DNA of 64,000 bases from Bilabrum cf. latius (taxonomy: Eukaryota; Bigyra: Bicosoecida; Bigyra; Bicosoecida), in the NCBI GenBank assembly GCA_965178125.1, contig OZ237760.1, positions 310,001 through 374,000 of the forward strand, in the 5' to 3' direction. A program made the translations under genes and the position numbers. The notes beneath the pieces were generated by a model. It made no database searches and was not told the DNA's origin. It worked only from the letters and a program-made list of their open reading frames with translations. Numbering within the stretch: position 1 is the first letter of the stretch; the number at the start of each line of letters is the position of its first letter. Below, piece after piece: positions 22,733-35,328 of this stretch.

Positions 22733-25700
22733 TCACTCGTCAAAGAAGGCCTTCTCCTCAAGCACCACCAGCTAGTCCACCAGTGGAGCGAACTTGGTCT
22801 TGCCGTCCGCTTTGAGCTGGGCTCGGATCGCAACACCGAGGCCGCTAACGATGGCTGCCTGCCTGTCCGTCAGCCGCATGCCGGTTGCCTTGCACGCCTT
22901 CGTGGCTTCCGGTGAGATCCTATCGACGTAAGACCCGCCGCTGCTCCCTGCTGGGCTAGTGAGACCCACGCTGCTCTGTGGCGACGCCACCCCGCGCATT
23001 GGCTCGTTGCGAGCAGCCCCGTCCATTTCGTCCACGATCACGCCCCTCGACACGCAAATCTGCTGGTACAGCCGGATGAAGGTCACGTCTCCCAGGTTGT
23101 CCTGAAGGAACTGCCTGAGGGCTTCAATACGGTGGGTCAGCGGCTCCTATTGATACCCACTCGCTGCACAGTGCTGCCCTCCTGTGGGACCCTCCGATGG
23201 TGACCTGCCGTCAATCGCACCGCCAAAGCACTCGTCATCTCGCGGAGCACCTGCACTGGGACCATTGAGAAGGACGAGCGTCTTGCCAGCCAGCACGAAC
23301 TTCTCCTGCTGCGGCTCTACCGGGCTCTGCCCGTCGCTTCCGGCAGTAAGGTCGTCCCTCTGCTACCGCTCCACGCACTCGGCATGCAGCTGCAGAGAAG
23401 CTCTCCGACGCGCACTCTCACCGTCATCATCATCATCATCATCGTCGTCATCATCATCATCGTTTCGCTCTTCGTCTTCGACTTTGCCTTCGCCGCTGCC
23501 GTCAGCGGGGCTGTCCACGCTGTCGGCCTCGATCGCGCCGTCGCTGCGCACGCCTTCTGAGCGGCTGGGTCCCTCTGCAGCCCCTCCAGATGGACGGTTG
23601 TAACCTCTGGGCAGAGAGGGGGTCGGGCCCACGTCTTGCTCGGTCATGGCGCGTCCACCCAGGATCCGGCCCCTGGAAGGCTAGTCGCTATGCCCAGCAC
23701 GACCACCCCTTGACATGCGATTGGCACCCGTCGAATGAGTACCACAGTCCCGCACATCACCGCCAGCAGCAGAAGAGAAAGCCTCCTCCCGGCCTCCCAG
23801 TCCTGCCTTTTCGGCCTCAGCTTCCATGTCGCCGGAGGCCTTTGCCTCACCTGCTGACCGCTCAAGGTCTGCGTCCCCACGGAACGCCACAGACGGCTGC
23901 CGCGCGTGACCCCGGCCACTGGCGTCGGAACCGGATCGGCCGCGGCGGTTCTGCTCCGGGCTTTGGTCCAGAGAGGCAGGTCGGCGGCTAGGTGCTGAGT
24001 CCGGTGACACCGCTGCGACGCCGCGCAAGAGGTTCGCAGAGCTCTTGCCCAGTGCTGATGGGGAGCCTTGCGGCGGAGATACGATCGGCTCGGACTAGTT
24101 GACCTGCGCTGCCGCTCGCTCTGCGGCCGCTGCAACTTCTTCATATGGGTTGCTGCCAGGTGGGCGGAATGGTCGTTGAGGAAGAGGCGGGTCATATTTT
24201 GCTCGTGCTGCATGCCTCGCTTCGGAGCTGCCGTCCGCCGCGCGATGCGATGCTGCGTCGTCCTGGTCTAGCCCTTCGTCCTGGTGCTTGCCCTCTCGAA
24301 TCTTCGCGGCGACGTCTGCTTGCAGGTCCTTGAAGAGGAACCCACCAGCAGGGACAGCTGCAGCAGACGGGCAAGGTTCCCGCTGCTTCGATGCCCCTTC
24401 ATTTGCAGACTGCTTGCCAACGACCGGTTGGGCTGCCGCCTGTTCTTTTCCGGCTCGTGACCCGCGGCGCATGGCGGTACGACGCACCTTGTCCTCCCGC
24501 AGTGGGGGCAGGTCTCGAGGTCGACGTGCCGCAATTGGCTGCACCTTGTCAGGCGCACCTGGCAGTTTTGCATTTGTTGCCGTGGGGAACGCCGCTCCTG
24601 CAGCAGCTGCACCCTTCACCAGGGCCTTGCGCGCGTACCCGCCCTGTGCTGCATACCCGCCACTGTCACGACTTCGCCGGGGTCGATCCTGTCTCGCTTC
24701 ACCACTGATAGGCTGCTCCCTCGTTCGAGGGGGTGTCGCTCGGGCGGCTTTGCCGACCCTGGCGGGCATGTCGTTCCTGACCTTTGATCTGGGCACCACG
24801 CGCTGTTGTCTGGTCGGAGCATTCACTCGCCTGCCAGCTGTCTGCGGCCGGCGCTTTGCATCTCGGTCAGGAGATACCCTTGGCTCTGTAGCAGCACCAG
24901 CACCAGCACCAGCAGCGGCAGCACGAGAGCTCTTGTCGCTACCACTGCGAGGACGGCCGTGTGCTCGTGGGTCGGGATGGCTCTCTCTGGCCCGGTGCTC
25001 GTCGCGCCCTGCCGTTGCCTCTGGCTATGGCTGCGGCCTGACATCATCGGCCATGCCGTGAGCTTGAACCGAAGGCGCCGCACCACCGTGCGCTGCAGCT
25101 CGAGCGTGCGCCTGCCGCCTGTCACTTGCAGACCCTGGTTGCGGCTCCCCGATGGCGATGACACGCCCACCGGCAGTGATGGGCCTGTGGCGGGCAGGAC
25201 GTGCTCCAGCCGACCCTTGTCTTGCAATGGCCCGCGGGACAGGCCGCTCCATGGCAGCGTAATGAGTCGCAATCTCATCAGGAAGTGCTTTGGCAGGGAG
25301 AGGCACGCCTCTCTGCTGGCATCTCTTGATGTAAGAGTGCACGTAGGGCTGGAGGAAGGGCAGTTGCAGGATGGCACCCACGGCCGGACGCGCAGAGGGA
25401 CTCTGGGACAGCATGAGGTTGACAAGCCCTCGTAGATTGGGAGAGTACTCGCTGCTGATGGGGGCGAACCTTCCCCTGATAATCCTCCTGACGAGTGACT
25501 GGATGGAGCTTCCGTCGAACGGGTGTCGCTGCATGGCCAGCTCGTACAAGATGCAGCCGATCGCCCACACGTCACTTTTGCCGTTGTACGGCCGGCCTTG
25601 GGCAAGCTCTGGGCTGAGGTAGTAGGGAGTCCCCAATACTGTTTTCGCCTGCTCCAGCGTGTACTTGAGCACTCTTGCGATCCCAAAATCGCCCAGGCGA

Positions 25701-26378
25701 AGGGTAGAGTCGGCCGAGAGGAAGATGTTGGCGGTTTTAAGGTCGCGGTGCAGCACTTTCCTGGAGTGGCAGTAGTGCATCGCGGAGGCTAGCTCCACAA
25801 GCCAAGTGAGTATGAGCGCCTCGGGCATGGGCACTCCTCGCCTGCCCTTGAGCTTCACCTGCAGGTCGCCCCCCGCCGCAAATTCCGTGACGATGCACAA
25901 CTTGCCGTTCTCTGCGGTAGGGAGCGGGGTGCGGGGGCATGGATCTGGATCTTGCCCAGCAGCAGAGGCGGAGGGTCCGTGCATGGCAGTCAGTGAGGCT
26001 TTGCGAATTTGTACCCAGATACTCGTCTTAAATAGCATAGATTTATCTGCAGCCTCACCTTCAAAGGACTCAAAGTGGTGCACGATGGATGGGTGCTTAT
26101 TCAGACTAGCTAGCAAGATGCTCTCGCCGCGCGCTGCTCGCCTCTCTTCGTGAGACATTCCCGATACATCGATCAGCTTTATGCATACTTTAGTACCAGT
26201 TTTAATGTGTGTGCATAAAACTGCGCTCCCAAAGCTGCCCTTGCCTGCGCATTGGTGGGCGCGAGCAACATCGGAGCAGGTGGCGTTTCGCACGGAAATC
26301 GGTACAATGGTTCTCAGAAACGCGTCCCGAATGCGCTTGCAGCTCACCAAGCAGTTTTTCCTGACGGTACCGTTGCAT
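22733..26378 (-). CDS. Nek-type (NIMA-related) protein kinase with long low-complexity tail
   Basis: Exons are 26348-26378 (31 nt), 26059-26244 and 22733-25911, with introns GTGAGC...GCGCAG (103 nt) and GTGAGG...CCGCAG (147 nt); 1,131 residues, stop TGA. The kinase starts MQRYRQEKLLGKGSFG, its glycine-rich loop split by intron 1. Visible motifs are VCIKLID (VAIK Lys), HRDLKTANIF (catalytic loop), LGDFGIAR (DFG), GTPYYLSPEL (activation segment end, Nek-like) and DVWAIGCILYEL. A low-complexity tail of about 650 residues follows, including a run of 14 Asp. The last 130 residues include IEALRQFLQDNLGD, resembling the C-terminal region of Nek kinases. TAGs at 25025, 24095, 23681, 23363, 23147 and 22772 are crossed. 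The expected role is cilia, centrosome or cell-cycle control. Confidence 0.88.
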
Positions 26379-26567
26379 TGAGCCTCGGTATTTTTACAGC
26401 GATACCTATTCGTCTCCAGAGTAGATGCGAGTGCGCGTAGTTGCAGTTGCTCCAAGCTCGAGCAGCTTTGTGCCTCACGACGCTATGAACGACCGGAGCT
26501 GGTATTTCCCAAACGGCCTGACTGAACACATTCATAGAAGCTACAACTAAACACTATTTGCAACTCA

Positions 26568-29500
26568 TCAATCCTCATGATCCCCGCCCCCTTCTTCATC
26601 GACCTCCTGCACGTCGTCCAGCGGCTAGTTGGGCCGCTCCTCGGTCTGCAGAGTGCCCGGACGATCCCCACTTGCACCAGACACCTTACCTCCGGTATGA
26701 TCCACCGCCCCTCCTATCTGGCCCAATGCACCCGCCGCATCCTCAGGAGCACCCAAACCCACAGCTCCAGCTCCAGCACCCGCCCCTAGATCCTCGCTGC
26801 TCTGCATGCCGCCCGCCAGCCTGGGTGAGGGCACCTCGTCCAACTCACGGATCCTGTCCCCCACATCATCGCCGCTGCGGCTGTCCCCCGGGTCAGACTC
26901 GAGCGACACGTGACCCGTATGTATGTCAAACTCGGAGCTAGAACAGCTACCTCCGCTGCCTGGACTCTGACCACCACCACCTCTGCCTGTACCTGTACCG
27001 CGATGGGGATGACGATGAGGCCGGTCCCTGTGCCTGCCACCTCTCCGGCGCCTTCGCGGGTCATTCCGCGTCCCCTCGCCCCGCGGGCTCCCACCACCAC
27101 TTTGACCACCCCCATCCACAACCCCTCGCTGTTCCCTGAGGTCCCTTAGGCTCGCCAACAGCGGGTTCTGGCGGGCCCACAGCTCTGGGATCGCCATGAC
27201 CCCCTGCATCAGGATGGACCCGGAGCGGTTACTGCGACGCCGTGACCCAGACGACGCCGAGTGGCGCCGCGGGGACTCGGAGCCCAAACCCTGGTCCGAG
27301 TTGTATCCCTGGCCGGTGTCCCGGCTGCCCCCTTCCCGCCCCGAGTACATGGAATCGACGGCGGTCGACCTGTCCCCGGTGCTCCCGGCCTCTCCCCCTC
27401 CGCGATACCTCTTCCCGCCGTCCTCGTCGACCGAGCTGCCACTTCTGCTACCACCACCGTCAGAATTCGTCCTGCCACTTTGGCCACCCATGGTGTCGCC
27501 TGTCCTCGTGGAGTCGGCCCCGATCGATTCACCCCGTGACCGCGACGCCAGCCGCCTCCTTATTCCCTCGCGAGAGCCCGGTGATGCTGGTTGAGATGGA
27601 ACCGCATGCGCACCGGAATCGTGAGACCCGCGGGAGCTACCGTGGGTGGTAGCAGTCCCAGATTCCACAACCGTGGGCTGGGTGCTTCGCAGCCGACTCG
27701 GCTTCCAACCCGCTCGTGGCCGAAGCGCGGCGCCGCTCAGAGACACGGATCGGTTCCGTCCCCTCGGCAGGGCAGACAACAATGCAGCTTGGTGCTGCAG
27801 TGCAGGCGGTCGTGGCGGGGGCGGCGCTGGATCGGCGAGATCCTCCACATCTACCGCATGTGGCGGTTGCCGGGCCACTGGCGTGCCTGGTGCGGCAGCT
27901 AGAGCAGGCGCTGGCTCAGAACCGCCGGCTTCCGGAAGCTTGGGTTGATCCGACTGTGCCGCGTTCCGTTCACTCGTTGAATTCGAGTACGTTTCCGCTT
28001 GCTCATTTACCGGGACAGGCTGCTCCTTCGCCGCCGTACCGCCGCTGCTGCCTGCTGTCGGTGGCGGTGATGATGCGGCAGGTTCGGGTGCATGAGCAGC
28101 GTTGTGCCTGACCGCATCCTTATGGCTTGCCACCGATGCGTTGCGCTCGTTGGGCAACTCAGAACCGCTGTGATCCCGGCTAGATGCATGACCTCCACCG
28201 CTGGCATCTGCGGAGCCTCGTGGTGCTGCCTGCCGCTTGATCCTGTGCGCCGACTCGCCTGCCGAACTGCCTTGTGTCCCTGGTGGCGGCTGCTGCAACC
28301 CCCTCACTCTTCGCTTAGATGTGCTGGTGCCAGTGGCAGATGATCCATGACCACCCTCCATGCTGCCTATCCCGGCCGATGCAATGACTGCCTCCAGCTC
28401 CTTCACTCGGCTAAGAAGCCCTTGCACGTACGTCTTGTATGCAGCCGCCACGAAACGGGCAGCCAATGAGGCAACCTAGTGGGTCTGCACTCGACTGGCA
28501 TCCGGGTGCGTGGTGGGCTGCGTGCCATCGCTCGGCACCCGCCGAGGGTAGGTATCTCCATAGTCAGACTCAAGTCGCTCTGCCGAGGCATCGCTGAAGG
28601 GCCGCAGGATACCGCCCTCTGCTGTGCTGCCCTGCGGAGTGTCGACTGGGGGCAGCCCAGGGTCCGATATGGCAGGCACGAGCGGAAGCGGTCGTAGTTT
28701 CTGGTCAAAGCCGGTACCCTGGCTTGTTCCCTGCGACGAAGGCGCGCCAGAGGCAGTGCCGTCTGCCTATCCATCCTTTCCCTTGCTAGATCCGCCCTCG
28801 CTGTCTGTCGCTCGGGTGCCTCGCTGCTGATGCTGATGCTGATGCTGAGGCTGAGGCTGCTCTGCGATTCCGACAGCGTCACGTGCCACGCACGTTTCAT
28901 TGCGGCTGGATGCACTCCCTGACTGCTGCTCTGTTGCTCGCAAACGAGACCGCCTTGCGGAACCGTCGTCGCTGCCAGACTCCCTCCTTGTCCCTTCCAG
29001 CACCGTGCGGACGTGCTGCGCCGCCATGGCAGCGACCAGTGATTCATCGGGAGGTTCGGGGACAGTGACGGCGCGGTACTGCACGCGGTGTGACGAGCCC
29101 GACAGCCGTTCCCTGGAGCTGCGTCGCTGTGACGAGTTGAGTGTGGACGACCCGGCTGCGGCTGCCGCACCGGCAATGGCAGACGCTAACATGGCCTGCT
29201 GGGTCGCCTGCTGCATCGCCTGTCCAACACCGACACTCCCGCTTGGCGATTTTCCGAACAGACCTTCGCTGCCCAGCACGAGTGATCCCGGCCTTACCTG
29301 AGTTGAGGCCCTACGTCTGCCTGCAGCTGCCGCGGCAGTACCAGGTAGCCGCGCGCTGTATTTGCGGCTTCCGAGCAGGCCCTGGCTGTGTCTCGGCAAC
29401 GCCTCATCGTGGGCAGCAGAAGGGGCCATGGCACGCGACACGCTGGGAGGGGGCATCCAGCTTCCCGCCAGTGGTCCGAATCTCGCGCTTGCTCTGGTGG

Positions 29501-32500
29501 TCGTGCTGCTCGCGTGTGACGCGACGGAGCCGTGCCTCGGGTGGCGCTGCTGCTCCGAGTCGCCGGCGCCCGCCGAGTCTCTGAGGTTGCCACCGCGATG
29601 GGATCGCCGCGCCGGCATCGTGCCTTGCCTCCGGAACGGCGGGGGTGCTTGCAGCGGGCTGCGAGACGGGGGCCGTCCCGCGTCCACAGAGCCCCTTCCC
29701 CGGCGGCGATGCCGAACGTCACGGCGGCTGTTTGCCCGGGCCAGCTCGCCGTGACTTCCGCCGGCCTGCACCAAATGATCTTCCAGATCTGCTATGCCGG
29801 TCACCTGCTTGGTATCCGCGTTCTCGGAGGCGTCAGCGGTCGCCAAAGCCGGTGCACCCTCCACCGTTGCACTGTCGTCCTCGTCTTTCTGAGATTCAGC
29901 GGAGGTCGTCTCGACGTCTTCTTTCTTTCCTTCGATCGATTCGGCGGCGGTTCTGTCAGGCCCGTCTTTGCTCTCGCTTGCGCTTCCGGGCGCACCGGCA
30001 TCTGGCGCTAGCCTTGGGACATCGTCTTGGCTGGGTGGAGCACCTACGCCTTCCAATACGGATGCAATCTGTTTCTCATCCAAGACCTCCGGCCCAGCAG
30101 CTGCAAACGGTCGCCTGGCACCACCAGATAGAGATGACGGATCGCCGGTGCCATCGACAACATCGCTCCCGGCTCCCCTGCCTCCCGCCTGTTGCCCGCT
30201 GCGGGCCGACCTGGTACCACTGGATCCGGATCTATGCAGGGCCAGCTTGCTGCCCATCGGAGTCTCCCTGGCCCCTCCGCTCGACGAGCCGGTGCGGTGG
30301 GCGGACCTGTGCCGCCTCGATGGCTGCCTAGCCACGCGACCTCGTCTCGAGGAGGACCTGCTCTTGCGAGAGACCGGCTGGCTGTGCAGCCGCTGGGTCC
30401 GCTTGCGCCTGCGGACTACAGCTGCGATGCTCTGCAGCACCACGGCTCTCATCTTGGGGAAGAGCTGCAAGCACTGCAGCAGATCGACGTAGGACAAGGC
30501 CCTTAGGTCGCAATAGCTGGCAGCCACGGCGCTCTGCTTCCTGTAGCAGCGCTCGGGCGGTTCAAGCAACGGAGCCTCGCCGAAGAACGGGTCCTCCAGT
30601 TCGGAGCGAACCTTCAGTAGGACCCTGCCGTATCTCTGAAACGCGCGTGTCTGGGTGGGTGCGTGCCCGGAAGGTGTTCGTGGCCGTGCCTGGCGGCGCA
30701 CTCCCGGTCCATCTCGGTGCGGTGCTCCATAATTGCCGCCCCCGCCGCCACTGTCGCCCCCACTTGCGCTTTGGCCGTGGTAGGCTTCAACACCGACAGC
30801 CGGTACTGCTGTGGCAGGCGACGATAGATCCGTGGGTGGCCTGGAAGACGCAGGAGGTGCACTCCGGGGCACTTTGCTCCGGGTGTGAGGTCCAGTCGGT
30901 GTCTGTGAGGACTGCGCTTGCGCTGCAGGCTTGCCGTCAGAGTAGGCTGGGCTGGCAGCGGGTGCATGAATCAGCCGCACCCCGTCACCACCGCCACCGG
31001 CGTCCTCCTCTTCCTTTACTTCCTGGGTTTGCACACCCTCTTTGCCCTCTACGCCTCCTGTCGCGGTACTCGTCGCACTACTGCCTGCCCTCAGCATCAC
31101 AGGCGACTTCATGGCCTGCAAATCGGCGGCTTCGGCGTACCCACTAGCGCCCCCCTGTCCCGCTGTGAACGATATGGCAGTGGTGAGCGGCCGCACTGCC
31201 GCGCGCGCGTCGGCGTCACTCGACGCCTCTCCGCTGGAGCCGTGCCACACGGAATGCGTGCTTGCCCTCTTCCTCCGCCCGTCACCAGCTGCTGCTGAGC
31301 CGTACGGGAGGGGCGAACTACCATCTCCCCGGGATCCGTTCCGGCTGCTGCTACCATCGCGCCCACGGCTGTTCGACCCCCTCGAGGACGACGAGGACGA
31401 TGACTTCTTGCACAGCGCCACCTGGCCTTTCACCACGATCCACAGGCGGTCAGCGGCGTCGCCCTCCTTCGCGATCGCCTCCCCGGGGGCGTAGAACTCC
31501 GCCGACATGGAGAGCAGCAGCTCCGTCGCGAACCTCGGCGTGGCGTCCATGAAAAAGGAAACCCTCCGAATGATGTCTTTGTTCACCATGAGCACCAGTT
31601 TAGTGCGAAGGGACGGGCTCAGCTCCATCATGAGCCGCCTTTCCTCTGCCAGCAGGTCCAGCCACTGCTGCTCGCCCGATTTCTCGAAGAAGAACTGCCG
31701 AACCTCTGCCTTGAGCCTGGGTGGCAGCCCCCTCAGCGCGAGGTACTTGTTCAAGCGATCGATCCTCTCCCTGAACTGCACCCTTTCCGTGTCCATGCTC
31801 TGGAAGATCACCAGGACGCTGGTGAGGCCGAATGAGAACATCCCAGTGCCGATGATCATGCCGATGCAGGCCACGACCCTCTCTCCGGAAGATTCCGCGG
31901 AAATGTCCCCGAAACCAGTGGTGGTCGCAAGGGTGAGACTGAGGTAGAGGCTGTGCACGTACTGGTCCGATAGGGTGGCCCCTCCCTCCGAGAGGGGCAC
32001 CCCCACGAGATTGTTGATCTCGACCCAGCTGTCCCTCCCGTCCCTGTACTCTTGCACGCCGACGTAGAAAAAGAGGCAGGCGATCCAGTGGGAGACCAGC
32101 AGCACGCTCACGAGGTACTTGAGGACGGCCGAAACGCTGTGTCGGAGCAAAAGGCCTCGCTCCCAGCGGGCAAACACCTAGAATAGGCGGACCAACCTAG
32201 TCAGCTTGATGAGCTTGAACACCTGTCCGATCGTGAACGACTCTGCCAGCACGGGCTGGCCCCAGCCCGGTACTTGGTCGTTGAATGCTATCATCATTAT
32301 GATTTCGTATGGGATGGAAGACACCAGATCGAGGGTAAACCAGCCCGTCAGATACTCCCAGACGATCGACTGCCGGTGAAGAGACACTCGCCCGGTCGTG
32401 CTGACTGTGCCCGTGAAGAAGTTTAAGGCCAAGTCGGCAATAAGAAACGTGTCAATTAAACGGTCAAATACGAAGAAACTGCGAGGGGTAAGACGCGTAT

Positions 32501-32938
32501 GGAAATGTGTGGTTGCACATCGAGACGTGTCACATGCAGCTAATGGCTGGGCCACATCGGTACCTCTCACGAGTCGAGTCGATCCACGACCTCAAAGCCA
32601 AGCCTAAGACTAATTGAACATGCGTTGTAGAGCAGCAGCAAAATAAGCACTATGTCCCAGCGCATGCGTACGGTCTGAAAAGGGTGTACTACACATGCAG
32701 CCGGAGCAGCGTCCGACTCCTGATCGTCCTGCCCCTCAGGCTTTGTGGCATTGTATTGTGCAGATTCCAAGTAAGCGAATACGCTCGCTACGTCCTTCTT
32801 GGAACCTATGCGAGACATGGAGCCCCGGTGGTTCTTAGCCCGCGGAGAATCCGCGCCGTCGTCGCTCGAATCGTGCTCAATTGTGCGCTAGGAGCGCGCC
32901 AGCAGTAAAGCCTAGGAACCCCTTCTACTATCGCTCAT
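26568..32938 (-). CDS. Giant K+/cyclic-nucleotide-type voltage-gated channel
   Basis: Exon 1 is 32571-32938 and exon 2 is 26568-32478, with a 92-nt intron (GTGAGA...TCGCAG); 2,092 residues ending in tandem TGA. TAGs lie at 32912, 32888, 32178, 28767, 28476 and 26625. S1 (ILILLLLYNACSISL) is followed by S2-S3 (FLIADLALNFF), then an S4 with spaced Arg ending LVRLF-TAG-VFARWERG. S5 (SVLLVSHWIACLFF) and the filter TTTGFGD give a K+-type pore. The C-linker leads into a cyclic-nucleotide-binding domain that begins PGEAIAKEGDAADRLWIVVKG. That domain is interrupted by about 290 Ser/Gly-rich residues before resuming at FGEAPLLEPPERC and YCDLRALS. About 1,300 low-complexity residues with short helical segments follow. 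An EAG/HCN/CNG superfamily plasma- or ciliary-membrane channel. Confidence 0.88.
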
Positions 32939-33128
32939 GTATTTATTTTGTAGTATAATTCGTTGCGTTTGATTTGATCTTCCACTATTTGGACTCAAGC
33001 GGTCGCAACCACGAACCCGGAACCTTTACACTCCGAGACTGAGTCGTTTGGTCGCACACGTTCTGGGGCAGAACGACCCGAGCCCCTGGGCGGATGATCG
33101 AAACTCATGCAAAATTACGCAGGCGCGC

Positions 33129-35150
33129 TCAATAATCAAACTGCGAGGCCCACCTGGCCTCATGGTCCTCGATGGAATCGTCGGTAGGCACTGGTCCGAA
33201 CGGCGCCCAGTCGTCTCCCTTCTTGCCGTCGAAAGGAGATGAGCCTTTGCCGACGCCTTCCGAACCACCGGCGGAATCCACCCTAGAGCTCTCTCGCAGG
33301 TTCTAAGGGTCGAAGGAAGGATACGTGACGTCTGTGCGCCCGTAGTACACAGGCTGCCGCTGACCGCGGCCAGTCACGAACTGCCTAGAGCCCTCAATGT
33401 ACGGGTCGCTAAAGAAAGAAAAGTACTGCTTGCCCGTCTGCAGAAGCGTCTGCGCGAGTGCCAGCGCATTCTGTCCGTCTTTGGATGCTGCTTCAAGCCC
33501 CGACCGACCCCCCACCACGGTCAGATTTGCCGGGTACGCCTGCGCTCCCCCGGGGTAGGCAGGTACGCCCGCACCGGACAGGACGGGCAAGGCCGTCGGC
33601 AGCATGTTTGTTGTTTCGTTCGGGTCGTTCTTGAGGTCGAACAGCTCGTCGTAGCTGTTTTCCCTGTGGATCAGCTTGTACCCGCCCCCTCGGATCGCAC
33701 GCATCTCGCCGTATTCGTGGAATGTAAGCGAGTCTTCCGCGTCCAAGCCTAGCACGAGCAACTCGGAGTCGGAATCGGTCAGCGGCGCATTCTGCGATGA
33801 GGAAGACGCGCGGGAGGAATGCCTGAGCAGGCCACCGCCCGACACCGAGCGACTCTTCCTGATCCGATCCTTGATCCGATCCGCCTCCCCTGGGGAGAGC
33901 AGCAGCGAGCTGTAGTCCCGTCCCGCCACGTTGTCCTTCTTGGGGAACGACAGGCCGACGTATCCCAGCAGCGTGGTGGCAAAATCGACCACCATGACGG
34001 GTTCCTGCCTGGTGACGCCGCCCGCTATCGAGCCCGGGTGCATGATCATCAGCGGGATCTTTAGTGCGGTGTCGAAGGCGTTCAAGGGCCAGAAGCTGTT
34101 GCCCTTGCCCACGACCCCGTGGTGCGTGAGCGAAAAACCATGGTCCGACGCGAACGTGACCACCGTGTCATTTTCGATTCCGAGTGATCGGATCGAGTCG
34201 AGCACGGTGCCGATCGCGGTGTCCATCGCCTCGGTGGCGGCGTAGTACCCCGCCCAGCACTGCCTGTCGGTGAGACAGCCTTCCGTGAGCCCGCTCGTGT
34301 GGTAGGCGTAAGGGTACTCCTTCAGCCGAGGCAGGTCTCGGAACGTCGCGTTAAGGTACTTGTCGCAGAGGCCCTTGGGGTGCATCGAGTCGCACCGTCC
34401 GTCGGGGCCCGTGTAGGGGGAGTGCGGGGAGGTGAAGTGGAGGAGGTGCAGCCACGGTGTAGAGGGGTCCTTGGCGTTGTATCCTCTGATCGCGGAGATG
34501 GCGTCTTCTGCGAGCACGTCTGTGATGTACACATCGTGCAGAGTGTCGCACGTTCCGTTGATCACCAGCGGGGGGTCTCTGTAGCTCCCGCCTCCAGATT
34601 GGTGCACGAACCAGTGGTCTTCGAATCCGTGCTGGTTTGTCTCATTCTGGGCGCCAGTGTGGAGCTTGCCACTGATACCGCAAAAGTAGCCAGCTTTTTT
34701 GAATTCGTCGGAGTACCAGGCTTCTTGCGAGGTGGGCATGTACTGTATAGCAGGCTAGTTGTTGCACCCGTTGCCACCCGAGATCCAGTCCTCCACGCCG
34801 TGCTGGGTTGGGAGCCTCCCCGTCAGGTAGCTAGCGCGAGACGCGCTGCACACAGGGGTATTGCAAACCGCGTTTGTGAACCGATGTCCGTTCGCCGCAA
34901 TGCTGTCCAGCACTGGAGTCGTTAGCTCAGAGTTACCGTACGCCGACGTCGCCCACTGTCCCATGTCATCTGCGCGTATTGGTGCGGCAATGGCAGGGGA
35001 GGTAATAATATACGGTACCTGAAACACGTAGCTATTCCACACTGCTGACGCTTAACACTTACCGGCTAGAATCACGAGTACGTTTGGCTTCTTGCCGGCC
35101 GTTGCACGGTTCGCAACAGCCAGCAGCAATGCTGCCATCATGGACCGCAT
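33129..35150 (-). CDS. Sulfatase (formylglycine-dependent, type I)
   Basis: Exon 1 is 35063-35150, the 93-nt intron is 34970-35062 (GTAAGT...GCGCAG), and exon 2 is 33129-34969; 642 residues, stop TGA. A hydrophobic start (MMAALLLAVANRATA) indicates secretion or lysosomal/vacuolar targeting. VLVILADDMG gives the paired metal-binding Asp. CSASR at residue 70 is the (C)x(P/A)xR site whose Cys becomes formylglycine. SDHGFSLTHHG and ISGKLHTG are the other metal/sulfate-binding blocks. TAGs at 34755-34757 (GNGCNN-TAG-PAIQYM) and 33303-33305 (SFDP-TAG-NLRES) are crossed. The last part (DDWAPFGPVP) still looks like sulfatase C-terminal sequence, so the protein does not stop at the second TAG. It hydrolyses sulfate esters of glycans or small molecules; substrate unknown. 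Confidence 0.93.
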
Positions 35151-35328
35151 CACTATTGCACGCAGATTTCAAACACAAGAGCTACTATGCTAGGCAAAAG
35201 ACCAGCGCCCAGTAAGCTATGGACAAGTTCGAGTACAAAGCAGTAGATATCTACGGCGAGCATGGCGGTAGTTGCAACCGCCCCTCGCGTGGCACTCTAA
35301 ACTAGCTTCTGTTGAAACATCGCTCAGT

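Noticed and set aside
23424-23462. CAT/GTC trinucleotide run as a CRISPR or regulatory array
   Set aside because: It encodes a poly-Asp run in the Nek-like kinase tail.
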